From Chersky-299 sp963749535 (GTDB lineage: Bacteria; Actinomycetota; Thermoleophilia; RBG-16-64-13), in the NCBI GenBank assembly GCA_963749535.1, contig CAVVNF010000031.1, positions 1 through 44,041 on the forward strand: a stretch of DNA of 44,041 nt, read 5' to 3'. Of this stretch, positions 26,036 through 35,095 are shown piece after piece. Numbering within the stretch: position 1 is the first letter of the stretch; every line of letters starts with the position of its first letter. The notes under the pieces were generated by a model. It searched no databases and had not been told where the DNA came from. It saw only the letters and a list, made by a program, of their open reading frames with translations. Made by a program: the position numbers and the translations under genes.

Positions 26036-26494
26036 ATGGAGAAAAAGACCTACAAGCTCTTCCACGGGGACACCCTCATGATCTGGGGGAAAGGGACCGT
26101 GGTCACCGATCCTCGCGGCTTTGTCTTTGTGGCGGGCACCGAGGGACTTGTCCCAGATGAAGACTTCAGCCGCGGGGGCAGAGTGGTGGAGGGAGCAGCA
26201 GCCCAGACCAGACTGGCACTCGAGAAGATCAAATCCCGGCTTGAAGAGATGGGCTCGTCACTGGAGAACATCATCAAGCTCACGTGGTACGTGGTCGGCC
26301 CTGAGTTTCCGGACGGAGTCGTGAATCATCCCAATTTCTGCTTTGACGTATGGGACTCTTTCTTTCGCGAGAACTGTCCCAGCATGGCCAGCGACGATAA
26401 TCCCCCCACTCACGATCTGATCGGCGTGGCAGGCCTCGGGATCAAGAATCAGGTGGTCGAGATCGCGTGTATCGCGGTGCTGCCCGACGCGTAG
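26036..26494 (+). CDS. RidA/YjgF/UK114-family protein, non-canonical active site
   Basis: RidA-family proteins hydrolyse reactive enamines/imines such as 2-aminoacrylate; RutC removes ammonia from 3-aminoacrylate in the Rut pyrimidine pathway. This 152-residue protein shows FVFVAGTEGLVP, a helix with EKIKSRLEEMGSSLENIIKL, TWYVVG and the C-terminal VEIACIAVL strand. The Arg-bearing PxRxxV motif of true imine deaminases is replaced by PTHDLIGVAGLG, so classical deaminase activity is doubtful. The ATG at 26036 has GGAAAGGGG upstream. It stands between the MerR-TetR regulator and the hydroxylase operon. Combined with a RutB-like hydrolase in the same block, a role in handling N-containing ring-opening products is possible but unproven. 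Confidence 0.78.
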   Translation: MEKKTYKLFHGDTLMIWGKGTVVTDPRGFVFVAGTEGLVPDEDFSRGGRVVEGAAAQTRLALEKIKSRLEEMGSSLENIIKLTWYVVGPEFPDGVVNHPNFCFDVWDSFFRENCPSMASDDNPPTHDLIGVAGLGIKNQVVEIACIAVLPDA

Positions 26495-26572
26495 ACGGCA
26501 TCGGTAGCGAGCGTCTTGTCCAAGCGTTGCGGATTCGCGCCGGCGGCACGACCCGTCGCCCGCCGGCCTCTG

Positions 26573-26601
26573 TTGACAGTGACATGGCGCGATGATAGCT
26601 T
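26573..26601 (+). promoter_or_regulatory. Candidate promoter for the molybdenum hydroxylase operon
   Basis: TTGACA (26573-26578), a 17-base spacer and TAGCTT (26596-26601) make a good sigma-70-type promoter about 185 bases ahead of the FAD-Mo fusion gene. It has the same layout as the promoter at 19923. The predicted start of transcription (about 26608) precedes a 19-bp palindrome. The 292-base gap 26495-26786 holds nothing else I recognise. Confidence 0.55.
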
Positions 26602-26620
26602 GCCCAATATTAGAACTCAT

Positions 26621-26639
26621 GTGTTCATTTAATGAACAC
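26621..26639. promoter_or_regulatory. 19-bp perfect palindrome, candidate operator
   Basis: GTGTTCATTTAATGAACAC has exact 9-base arms around one central T. It lies about 13-31 bases after the predicted transcription start of the hydroxylase operon, the position of a typical repressor site. The MerR-TetR fusion encoded 700 bases upstream is the obvious candidate binder. A degenerate relative (TGTTCCGAATAATGAAAC, 33820-33837) lies just before the M24 gene. Confidence 0.55.
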
Positions 26640-26786
26640 GGGCTAGATCAGATCAAGCCAGTGAGGCCTCGCCGGCGTATCATTAATAGATAGAGTGTCC
26701 ACGCTTGGCGGGGGCGACTCGCGGTCGTCTGAGAACAACACGGAGCTTGCGCCGGCCAGTCAACATTCTTCCGGAGGTAGAGCCCT

Positions 26787-28746
26787 ATGAGAGATTTCGA
26801 GTATCTTGCGCCCACGAGCGTCGCCGAGGCCCTGGATCAGCTCGCGCGCTATGGCTCCAAGGCCATGGTCATGGCGGGCGGGACCGACGTGATGGTTTGG
26901 ATGAACAAGAGGGACATCAGCCCCGAGTACGTCATCTACATCGGCGGCTTGGATGAGTTGCGATACATCCGGGAAGACGGGGAGTATCTCCGGATAGGCG
27001 CGCTCACCACGCAGGCGGAGCTGGCGTCCTCGAAACTGGTACGTGACAAGGCTACGGCCTTGGCTGTGGCCGCCCAGAACTGCGCCGGTCCTCAGGTGCG
27101 CAATCTGGCGACCATCGGCGGCAACCTGGGCTCTGCCACACCTGCCGGAGACCTCATCCTTGGCCTCGCCGCTTTCGAGGGCAAGGTCAAAGTCCGGGGG
27201 CCACAGGGAGAGCGGATTGTGTCGTTGGACGAATTCCTGGTTGCGCCGCAGCAGAACTCCTTGGCGAAGGACGAGCTCATTATCGAGGCGTTGGTCCCGC
27301 TTCTACCGGCGAAGAGCGGATCAGGCTTTCATAAGCTGGGCAAGCGCAAGGCCATGACGATCTCGACCGCCTCTGCGGCTGCGTCGGTGGCGCTGTCCGC
27401 GGACGGAAAGACCTTTGAGAAGGTAGTCGTGGCCCTCGGAGCGCTCGGCCCCACGGTGATGAGGTCGAAGAGTTTCGAGGAGGCACTGAAGGGTCAGCCG
27501 GCTACGTTGGACACGATCGAGAAGTTTCGCTTCCTGGCCGGCGGCGATGCCTGTCCGAGTCCTCGTGCGCGCCGCGCCAGTGCGTGGTACCGCTGTGAGG
27601 TTGCCGCGGTGCTCGCGGCCCGGGCGGTGGAAGACGCGTTTGCGGCAGCGAGTGGCCAGGATGTCTCGGCGGCGCGCGCGGCCAAGAAGAAGAAAGGAAA
27701 AGGGGTCGCGGGTTGCATCTATTCTTCGACTGTCCCCGGGTTCCCCAACCCGTGCGCGGTGAACATGCAGATGCGCGAGGACGGGACGGTAGTCGTGCAG
27801 ACCGGAGCGTGCGACATCGGCCAGGGCTCGACCACGGTGCTCACCCAGATGACGGCGGAGGCTCTCGCCATCCCGTACGAGCAGGTGACGGTCTATACGG
27901 CCGACACCGGAGTGACTCCCTACGACTTTGGGACTGTGAGCTCCCGCCTAACGTTCACGGGCGGCAACGCCGTGATCAAGGCGGCCGCTCAGGTGAGGGA
28001 AGTCCTGTTCCAGGCGGCGTCCGCTCATCTGGGCGTGGTGCCGGACAACTTGATCCTCGAGGACGGTATGGTCCGAGACAAGTACGACCCCGAAAGAGCC
28101 ATGCCCATCCCTGACGCGGCGCGTTTCGCGCATTTCGGACTGAAGAAGCTGGCCATCGGCTCCGCCTACTATTTTCCGAAGAGCTCGGCGCCCGACGAGA
28201 ACATGCAGGGCGAGCCGATCGCCTCGTTCTACTACCACGCCACGGTGGCCGAGGTGGAAGTGGATACGCGAGACCGGCGTTGTGGAAGTGAGCAAAGTCT
28301 ATGCCGCCGTCGATTGCGGTAAGGCCATCAACCCGTCCTTCGTCGAGGGGCAGGTGGAGGGCGGCGCCATGCAAGCCATAGGCTGGGCGCTTCGCGAAGA
28401 CTCCCACCCAGGGCTTACCAGCGCCGAGGGTCCGCCTACGAACTACAACCCGGACTTCATGCCCATCGACCTCGAGAGCTACGCGATCGCCACGTCCATG
28501 GACATGCCGGAGATACACGGTTCCTACGTGGAGGTACCGGAGCCCGAGGGCCCGTTTGGGGCGAAGGCTGCCGGAGAGATCGTCGCGAACACGGCTGCGC
28601 CAGCTGTCTTCAATGCTATTTACGACGCCGTGGGAGTCCGGCTGTTCGACATGCCCGCCTCGCCGGAGAAAGTCCTCAAGGCACTTCAAGAGAAGGCCGA
28701 GGCCGAGCGGGTTCCCGATGCGCGGCTGGAAGTGGGGGTGGAGTGA
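26787..28746 (+). CDS. Molybdenum hydroxylase FAD subunit fused to C-terminal half of the molybdopterin subunit (nicotinate dehydrogenase NdhF-NdhM-like), frameshifted
   Basis: Residues 1 to about 285 are a CoxM/NdhF-type FAD subunit: FEYLAPTSVAEALDQLARYG, VMAGGTDVMVWM, NLATIGGNLGSATPAGD, KLGKRKAMTISTASAAASVA, and the FAD C-terminal domain ending in WYRCEVAAVLAARAVEDAF. After a short Ala/Lys linker the same frame continues into the second half of a xanthine-dehydrogenase-type molybdopterin subunit: GTVVVQTGACDIGQGSTTVL, DFGTVSSRLTFTGGNAV, then, past a frameshift, VEVSKVYAAVDCGKAINPSF and GPFGAKAAGE with the catalytic Glu. One extra C near 28269 breaks the frame (EVDTETGVVEVSK when removed). 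Merged length is about 652 residues. In E. barkeri NdhF and NdhM are separate proteins. The next two genes supply the Fe-S subunit and the N-terminal Mo half. Confidence 0.8.
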
Positions 28747-29228
28747 TGACGATCGGCATACGCTTCGTCCTGAACGGCGAAGAAAAGCAGTTGGACGTGG
28801 AGCCCAATCTCACCCTCTTGGATCTGCTCCGCGACCGGCTCCACGTGACGAGCCCCAAGAAGGCCTGCGAGCAAGGTGAATGTGGTGCGTGTACGGTGCT
28901 CATCAACGGCAAGGCGATCAATTCCTGCCTGACTCTGGCCGTTACGGTGAACGGCAAGACGGTGGAAACGATCGAGAGCCTGGGGACCACCACGTTGCAC
29001 CCTCTTCAGAAGCACTTCTACGAGATGGCCGCGAGCCAATGCGGCTACTGCACGCCCGGGATGATCCTTTCGGCGAAAGCACTTCTGGACGAGAATCCCG
29101 ACCCCACCTACGAAGAGGTGAAGATGGGGATGTCCGGGAACATGTGCAGGTGCACAGGGTACGCGAAACCCGTGCAGGCGGTCCTCGCCGCGGCTAAGGA
29201 AATGCGCGAAGCGGCGTCGGGCCGGTAG
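28746..29228 (+). CDS. Molybdenum hydroxylase [2Fe-2S] subunit (NdhS/CoxS-like)
   Basis: This small iron-sulfur subunit passes electrons from molybdopterin to FAD. All eight cluster Cys are visible: a plant-type [2Fe-2S] site CEQGECGACTVLINGKAINSC in the N-terminal half and the molybdopterin-proximal site CGYCTPGMILSAKALL and GNMCRCTGY in the C-terminal helical domain. Length is 160 residues, as expected. The ATG at 28746 shares one base with the TGA of the preceding fusion gene (TGATG), so translation is coupled. A GTG one codon earlier is possible. The gene order FAD-(Mo C-half), Fe-S, Mo N-half resembles E. barkeri ndhFSLM except for the fusion. Confidence 0.92.
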   Translation: MTIGIRFVLNGEEKQLDVEPNLTLLDLLRDRLHVTSPKKACEQGECGACTVLINGKAINSCLTLAVTVNGKTVETIESLGTTTLHPLQKHFYEMAASQCGYCTPGMILSAKALLDENPDPTYEEVKMGMSGNMCRCTGYAKPVQAVLAAAKEMREAASGR

Positions 29229-29242
29229 GGGAGGGGACGGCC

Positions 29243-30595
29243 ATGAGTCACGCAGAAATAGGAACGAGACGACCGCGGGTCGACGCGCGCGAACAGGTCA
29301 CCGGCCAGATCGAATACACGGGCGACGTGTACATGCCGGGATTGCTGTGTGCAAAGGCCCTTCTTTCGACGGAAGACCATGCCCGCATCGTGGAGCTCGA
29401 CACCAGCCAGGCCGAGCGATTGCCGGGTGTCAGAGGGATCGCCACAGCCAAAGACGCCCCTGACAACATCAATGGGCTCATCATCCCGGACCAGCCGGTG
29501 TTCGCTGAGGGCACGGTCCGGTACCGGGGTGAGATCGTGGCGCTGGTGGCCGCAGACACAGAGGAGATCGCGCTTCAGGCGGTAGAACTGATCAAGGTGA
29601 GATACGAGCGGCTTCCCGCGGTCTTCGATCCTCGGGAGGCGTTGCTGCCAGGCGCTCCCGTCATTCACGAAGAGGGCCAGGGCAAATGGTGCCGGGGCAA
29701 CCAGCTGCTGCCACACGGTCACGACATCATGCGCCTGGCGCACGGAGACGTGGAGAAGGCCTTCGCTGAGGCCGACCTCATCGTCGAGCATACCATCGGC
29801 ACCTCACCGCAGCGTTGTTTGCCGATCGAGCCCCATGCCTGTATCGCCAAGCCCGAGGGTCCCGACCGGGTGACGATCATAGGCAATACGCAGATGCCGT
29901 TCTGGCACCAGCCCGCCATAGCCAAGGCCCTGAAGCTGCCCTTGAACCGGGTGCGTGTCATCTCAGCGCCCATAGGCGGCGGGTTCGGTCAGAAGAACAA
30001 CATCACCATCGAGCCCAACGTCGCCGTGCTCGCCATGAAGATAGGCCGGCCGGTGAGATGGACGCTCACCACAACCGAGGACTTCCTCTACACTTCCACC
30101 AAGATCCCCATCTACTCCACGTTCAAGATGGGCGTCAGGTCGGACGGGACGCTCCTGGCAGTCCACCGGAAACATGTGGCGAATGCCGGCGCGTATGCGT
30201 CAACGGCCATCCTCACGACAGGGAAGTGCACGATGGTCGGTTCGGGCCCGTACCGGATCCCCAACCAGCTTGCGGAGACCTGGATCGTCTACACGAACAA
30301 GGCACAGAGCGGGGCGTTCCGTGGCTTCGGGATGTCCCAGCCGACGTTCGCCGTCGAGATCATGATGGACATCATCGCCGAGAAACTGGGCATGGACCCT
30401 CTTCAGCTCCGCATGAAGAACATCCTGCGGGACGGTGACCGGGCCGGCACCGGCCAGATGATGCGTTCCGTCGGCATCAGGGCGTGTCTGGAGAAAGTGC
30501 GCAACATGTCCGGTTGGCCGGTTCCTGATCCCTTGGTGGAGGATGAGCCGGCGCAGTCGCCCGTGACGGTCGAGGAGGCTACCGGTCTGCGCTAA
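29243..30595 (+). CDS. Molybdenum hydroxylase molybdopterin subunit, N-terminal half only (NdhL-like)
   Basis: This 450-residue protein corresponds to the first half of a xanthine dehydrogenase-type large subunit. It has the small N-terminal domain (RPRVDAREQVTGQIEYTGDV), the substrate-channel region PQRCLPIEPHACIA, the first MoCo motif ISAPIGGGFGQKNN, and the second NKAQSGAFRGFGMSQPTFAV. It then ends cleanly at GLR with a stop, before the GQGxxT and catalytic-Glu segments, which are encoded in the upstream fusion gene. This split matches the separate large (about 50 kDa) and medium subunits of E. barkeri nicotinate dehydrogenase. The expected reaction is hydroxylation of a heteroaromatic C-H next to N. 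Substrate is inferred only from similarity of architecture. Confidence 0.85.
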   Translation: MSHAEIGTRRPRVDAREQVTGQIEYTGDVYMPGLLCAKALLSTEDHARIVELDTSQAERLPGVRGIATAKDAPDNINGLIIPDQPVFAEGTVRYRGEIVALVAADTEEIALQAVELIKVRYERLPAVFDPREALLPGAPVIHEEGQGKWCRGNQLLPHGHDIMRLAHGDVEKAFAEADLIVEHTIGTSPQRCLPIEPHACIAKPEGPDRVTIIGNTQMPFWHQPAIAKALKLPLNRVRVISAPIGGGFGQKNNITIEPNVAVLAMKIGRPVRWTLTTTEDFLYTSTKIPIYSTFKMGVRSDGTLLAVHRKHVANAGAYASTAILTTGKCTMVGSGPYRIPNQLAETWIVYTNKAQSGAFRGFGMSQPTFAVEIMMDIIAEKLGMDPLQLRMKNILRDGDRAGTGQMMRSVGIRACLEKVRNMSGWPVPDPLVEDEPAQSPVTVEEATGLR

Positions 30596-30636
30596 AAGGA
30601 TGGGAACCAAGGCCTGCGCATGAAAGAAGCTCTAGC

Positions 30637-32142
30637 GTGACCCGACCGCGTGGTCCCGGGGTCGCGACCGCGGCGCTGTGCCTTAGGTCGCGGGAGCTAG
30701 TGGCTATCGTCGGCAGCGGGGGGAAGACCTCGCTGCTGCAACTGCTGGCGCGCGAGCTGGCCGGCGCCGGGAGCCGCGTGGTCGCGACTACCACCACAGC
30801 CATGTTCCTGGAACAGCTGAGCTGTCTGGGCCCGCTGGTGATGCGATCGGAGCTGAATGCACTTCAAGCCGAGTTGACCGTGCGCTTTGAGCCAACGGAC
30901 GCCGACGGGCACGAGGTCGGCAAAGCAAGTGGCCCCAGAGTCAGGAGCGTCGCCGTCGCGTCGGGCCTCGCGCCCGACGGAAAGGTGGTCGGCGTCCCCG
31001 CGGACTGGCCCGGCCGGATCTTTGCCGGCGGGAAGGCGGACTATGTTCTAGTGGAGGCGGACGGCAGCCAGCACAAGTCTCTCAAGGCGTTCGCCGCCCA
31101 CGAGCCGGCAGTGCCCCCGGCCAGTACCGTCATCGTCCAGGTGGCGGGCCTGGATGTGGTGGGCAAACCGCTGTCCTTGGAGTTCGTGCACCGAGCGGAG
31201 ATACTGTCTCGGCAACTCGAGGTGGCTATCGGCACGCCGCTGACCATGGCCATGTTCAGGGACTGTCTCCTCGAGCAGGTCCGCGAGATTCGGCGGCGTT
31301 GGCCGGCTATACGGATCGTCACCGTGCTCAACAAGGCCGAGGGCCCGACTCTCGAGGCCGCAGGTTCTGCCGTGGCCGAAGAGCTCTTGCGCGCTGCGCG
31401 GGGTCCGGACTCCGTTGTGGTGGCGAGCTGTCGTGAGGGCAGCTTCCGCTGCGTTGCGGGGAAACCGGAGCAGTCTGGCGCGGCCGTCGGGGCTACGAGC
31501 CATGAGGGTGGCAAGGACGCGCCCTTCGTGTCGGCCATCGTGCTCGCGGCCGGGCGTGCGGAGCGTATGGGCCGGCAGAAGCTCCTTCTTCCCTTTCGAG
31601 GGAGACCGTTGGTTCGGTGGGCCGTCGAAGCGGCGCTGGGCTCCAAGGCCGGCGAGACGATCGTCGTGGTGGGGAGCGAGGCTGATCAGGTGTCCGCTGC
31701 GCTGGACGGACTCCCTATTCGCCTAGTGAGGAATGTGGACTACGCTCAAGGTATGAGCACCTCGTTGAAGGCCGGGGTGAAAGCCGCGAGGGACGGCCGA
31801 GGCGCGGTGCTCTTCATCCTCGGCGATCAACCGCTGGTATCCTCCGCTGTGGTAGACGACCTCATCGGTGCTTTCGTCCGGGAGGGGAAGCCGATAGTCC
31901 GACCTTTGGTGAAAGGCCGGCCGGCGCACCCGGTGCTCATGAGTGCCGATCTGATCCCCGAGATCCTCGATGAAGCGGGAGATCTCGGCGGCCGGTTCAT
32001 CCTCGAACGGCGGGCGAAAGACGTGGGTTATGTGCGGATGGACGATGAGCCGATTGACCTCAACGTCGATTCACGCGAGGATTATGAGTCGTTGCTGGGG
32101 ATGGAAGAGACGTCCGGACTTGGGTCAGGAGAGAACACATGA
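30637..32142 (+). CDS. yqeC: Fusion of YqeC (selenium-dependent hydroxylase accessory) and MocA-type nucleotidyltransferase
   Basis: The N-terminal part (about 1-285) is YqeC-like: a P-loop-like VAIVGSGGKTSLLQLLA, VVATTTTAMF, YVLVEADGSQHKSLKAFAAH and VTVLNKAEG. These are hallmarks of the accessory protein found with selenium-dependent molybdenum hydroxylases. The C-terminal part (about 298-490) is a MocA/MobA-like nucleotidyltransferase, SAIVLAAGRAERMGRQKLLL followed by ILGDQPLVSSAVVD and KGRPAHPVLM. It would cytidylylate molybdopterin to MCD for this class of enzyme. The two are usually separate genes. The GTG start at 30637 has only a weak AAGAAG site. Its stop region overlaps the xdhC start by four bases (ATGA), so the two are coupled. 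Confidence 0.85.
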   Translation: MTRPRGPGVATAALCLRSRELVAIVGSGGKTSLLQLLARELAGAGSRVVATTTTAMFLEQLSCLGPLVMRSELNALQAELTVRFEPTDADGHEVGKASGPRVRSVAVASGLAPDGKVVGVPADWPGRIFAGGKADYVLVEADGSQHKSLKAFAAHEPAVPPASTVIVQVAGLDVVGKPLSLEFVHRAEILSRQLEVAIGTPLTMAMFRDCLLEQVREIRRRWPAIRIVTVLNKAEGPTLEAAGSAVAEELLRAARGPDSVVVASCREGSFRCVAGKPEQSGAAVGATSHEGGKDAPFVSAIVLAAGRAERMGRQKLLLPFRGRPLVRWAVEAALGSKAGETIVVVGSEADQVSAALDGLPIRLVRNVDYAQGMSTSLKAGVKAARDGRGAVLFILGDQPLVSSAVVDDLIGAFVREGKPIVRPLVKGRPAHPVLMSADLIPEILDEAGDLGGRFILERRAKDVGYVRMDDEPIDLNVDSREDYESLLGMEETSGLGSGENT

Positions 32143-32965
32143 GGGCAGCAGAGCTCTACGCGAGAATGGCGGAGCTCGTACAGGAAGGCACGCCGTTCGT
32201 CGTCGCCACTGTCATTGAGTCCGTCGGCTCGAGCCCACGCAAGACCGGCACGAAGATGCTCGTCTTGAGTGACGGCACCACGATCGACACGATCGGGGGA
32301 GGAGCTCTCGAGAGGCAGGTCGTGGCCGATGCTCAGGCCTGCCTGAAAAGCGGCGCATCCGAGACCAAGCAGTACGATTTGAAGCCCATCGGCGAGCATG
32401 CGACAGGCATGATCTGCGGAGGGGCGGCGAAAGTGTTCCTGGAAGTCAATGCCCCCGACAAGACGCTGCTCATCATCGGGGGCGGGCACGTCGGGCAGAA
32501 GCTGGCTGCCATGGCCAAGTTGCTCGACTTCCGCGTCGCTGTCATCGACAGCCGCGCCGAGGTGGTCACGCGGGAGCGCTTCCCCGCCGCGGACTGGCTC
32601 ATTTGCGAACATCCCGGGAAGGCGGCGGAGTCTTTTCCATCAGCGAGAGCACGTATGTGGTCATCGTGACGCACACGCACGTCCACGACAAAGACGCTCT
32701 GAGGTCGGTCCTTGCGACGCCGGCGGCCTACATCGGGATGATGGGTAGTCGGCGCAAGGTGGAAACGATCTTTGCGCAGCTGACAGAAGAAGGCGTGGAT
32801 CCGACCTTGCTTTCACGGGTCTACTCTCCAATCGGGCTGGACACAGGCGCCCAGACACCGGCCGAACTATCGGTGGGTGTGCTCGACGAGATCATCGCCC
32901 TGAGCTACGGGAAACTGGCCGGCCTCAAAAGGCATGCCGGAGCGGCGGAGCCAATGGATGCCTGA
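32139..32965 (+). CDS. xdhC: XdhC/CoxI-family molybdenum cofactor maturation protein, frameshifted
   Basis: XdhC-family proteins bind molybdenum cofactor, assist its modification (sulfuration or, in selenium systems, possibly selenation) and insert it into the hydroxylase. The first frame gives VIESVGSSPRKTGTKMLV, TIGGGALERQVV, GMICGGAAKVF and the Rossmann motif LLIIGGGHVGQKLAAMAK. The second frame gives STYVVIVTHTHVHDKDAL, AAYIGMMGSRRKVETIF, IGLDTGAQTPAELSVGVLDE. One missing base in the TTTT run 32633-32636 separates them. Merged length is about 276 residues, normal for the family. The Cys in MICGG corresponds to the conserved cofactor-binding region. It lies between yqeC-mocA and yqeB with overlaps on both sides. 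Confidence 0.85.
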
Positions 32966-33771
32966 CAGACCCCTCGCCCTGATCAAAGGCGCGGGTGACC
33001 TCGCCACCGGAGTGGCTATCCGGTTGCTGCACGCGGGATTCGCGGTGGTCATGACCAAGATTGAGGCTCCGACCGTGGTGCGTAGGACTGTGGCGTTCGC
33101 CGACGCCGTGTTCTCGGGATCGGCTCGAGTGGAGGGCCTGGAAGCCGTCCTGGCGCGGTCAGACGAGGAACTCCAGGCGTTTCTGTCCCAAGGCAAGGTG
33201 CCGGTGATCGTGGACCCCGAAGCGAGAATACGCCTGGCTTTGAGGCCGCCCCTTCTGGTGGACGCGATCGTGGCCAAACGCAATCTGGGGACGTCCATCA
33301 CGGACGCGCCGGCTGTCGTCGCTCTGGGCCCCGGGTTTGCCGCCGGCCGGGATGTTCATGCGGTGGTGGAGACCATGCGGGGGCACACGCTGGGCCGGGT
33401 CATCTGGGAAGGCGAGGCCTTGCCGAATACGGGGGTGCCTGGGGAAGTGGGCGGCTTTGGCGCCGAGAGAGTGATGCGTGCCCCTATCGCGGGAGTCTTC
33501 CGTGGCGTGCGGGAGATCGGGGACACGGTCGAAGAAGGGGACATCGTCGGATTTGTCGAGGACGCTCCCGTCGCCAGTCGGCTGCACGGTGTGCTCAGAG
33601 GTCTGCTGCGGTCGGGGATCCCTCGTGAGCGCGGGATTCAAGCTCGGAGACGTGGATCCGCGGGCTACCAGGGAGCACTGCTTTCTGATCTCAGACAAGG
33701 CTCTCGCAATCGCCGGTGGCGTGCTGGAGGCGGCCTGCTCGCTGCTTGGAGGCGTGCGTTTCGCGGTTTGA
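32958..33771 (+). CDS. yqeB: YqeB/EF2563-family selenium-dependent molybdenum hydroxylase system protein, frameshifted
   Basis: This family occurs almost only with selenium-dependent molybdenum hydroxylases, and its exact biochemical step is not settled. The opening ALIKGAGDLATGVAIRLLHA is the family signature (IKGAGDLATG). VVRRTVAFADAVFSG, VDAIVAKRNLGT and VALGPGFAAGRDVHAVVETM with GGFGAERVMRAPIAGVF follow. Near 33623 one extra base shifts the frame; the correct end reads VSAGFKLGDVDPRATREHCF and finishes at 33771. Merged length is about 270 residues, as expected. The ATG at 32958 overlaps the end of xdhC by eight bases, with GGAG upstream. Together with the adjacent fusion protein it argues that the hydroxylase here needs selenium. 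Confidence 0.83.
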
Positions 33772-33849
33772 CTCACCACGTGTCTCGATGGTACGGTCGT
33801 ATCCACGTGCAGAGACACATGTTCCGAATAATGAAACGGAGCGAGTCGG

Positions 33850-35048
33850 ATGGAAGATCCCAAACAGAGACTGGTCAAGACCATCTCGGACGCTGAAGTC
33901 GAGCGCAGATGGAAAGCAGTCCGCGAGATGATGCGCGAGAAGAAGATCGACTACCTCGTCATCCAACGTCCGAGGAGTTCCTGGGCGGTACCGTGCGGTG
34001 GTTCACCGATTGGACCGCGCGCCACCAGTTTCCGATGACCGTGATCTTCCCTCTCGACGAAGACATGACTGTCATCAACTGCGGGGTGGAGCCGCCTAAC
34101 CCGCAAGTGTTCCCTCCGCCATGGTTCGCCCGGGGCATCAAGAACAACCTGGGGGACGTGTACTTCCCGACCATGCGCTACACCAACACCTACGACGCGA
34201 AGTTGGCGTTGGGAGTGCTCAAGGAGAAGCCCAAGGCGACCATCGGTTGGGTGGAGCCGGCCTTCATCCCCATGACCTTCGCCGATCACCTGCGGGAGAA
34301 CCTTCCCGATGCGACCTTCGTGGACGCCACGGAGTGGGTGGACGAGATCAAAGTGCCTAAGAGCCCGGAAGAGATCGAGCTGATCAAAGGCACTGCCGCC
34401 ATCCAGGACGCGTGCGTAGCTCACTTGAAAAAGACTATCAAGCCGGGTATGCGGGACCTCGACGTGTACTCGGAAGTCCACTACTTCATGTCCAAGAACG
34501 GCAGCTCTCGAGGTCTGTGCCTCGTGAATTCGGGCCCGTTGGGCACATTCGTGCCGTTCGACGTCTACCACCTCCAGGGCCGCACCATCAAAGAGGGCGA
34601 CCAGGTATCCGTGCTCATCGAGATCAACGGCCCCGGCGGGCTTTACACGGAGATCTTGCGGATCTTTGTGGTCGGCGCCGAGCCTACTCAGATCGTGCTC
34701 GATGCTTTTGCCACCGCGGTCGAGGCTCAGCACATGCTGGCCAAGGCGATGGTGCCGGGAGCCGAATGCAAAGACCTTTACCACTTGTTCAAGAATTACA
34801 TCGTAGACCGTGGCTACGCGCCGCCGTTGCGCTCCTTCGCTCACGGCCAGGGCTACGGACTGGTGGAGCGTCCGAACATCCGATTCGACGAGCCCTGGAA
34901 GCTGAAGGCCGGCATGAACATCGCGGTGCACCCGTATTCGGCCAAGAAGGACCTCGTGTGGACCATGTGCTGCGATAACTATATCGTCGGCGATCCCAAC
35001 GGGGCAGAATTGATCCACAAGTATCCACAAGAAGTCGTCGTCGTCTGA
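33850..35048 (+). CDS. M24 family protein (creatinase/aminopeptidase P-like) lacking metal ligands, frameshifted
   Basis: The pita-bread-fold C-terminal domain (about residues 165-390) is of the creatinase/prolidase type: EWVDEIKVPKSPEEIELIKG, PGMRDLDVYSEVHYFM, LVNSGPLGTFVPFD, HGQGYGLVERPNI and MNIAVHPYSA. Positions that hold the five metal ligands in aminopeptidase P (D, D, H, E, E) appear changed: LIEINGPGGLYTEILR replaces the two Asp, GQG replaces GHG, and AVHP replaces the IEP Glu. That resembles metal-independent creatinase, which hydrolyses a C-N bond of creatine. An A is missing near 33968 (DYLVIQTSEEFLGGT when restored); merged length is about 399 residues. It lies downstream of yqeB with a separate upstream region, followed by two isochorismatase-like genes. 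Confidence 0.75.
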
Positions 35049-35095
35049 TCCTGTTCCACACCAAGCGATCTGGTCTTGTATCCAGGGAGGAATCC

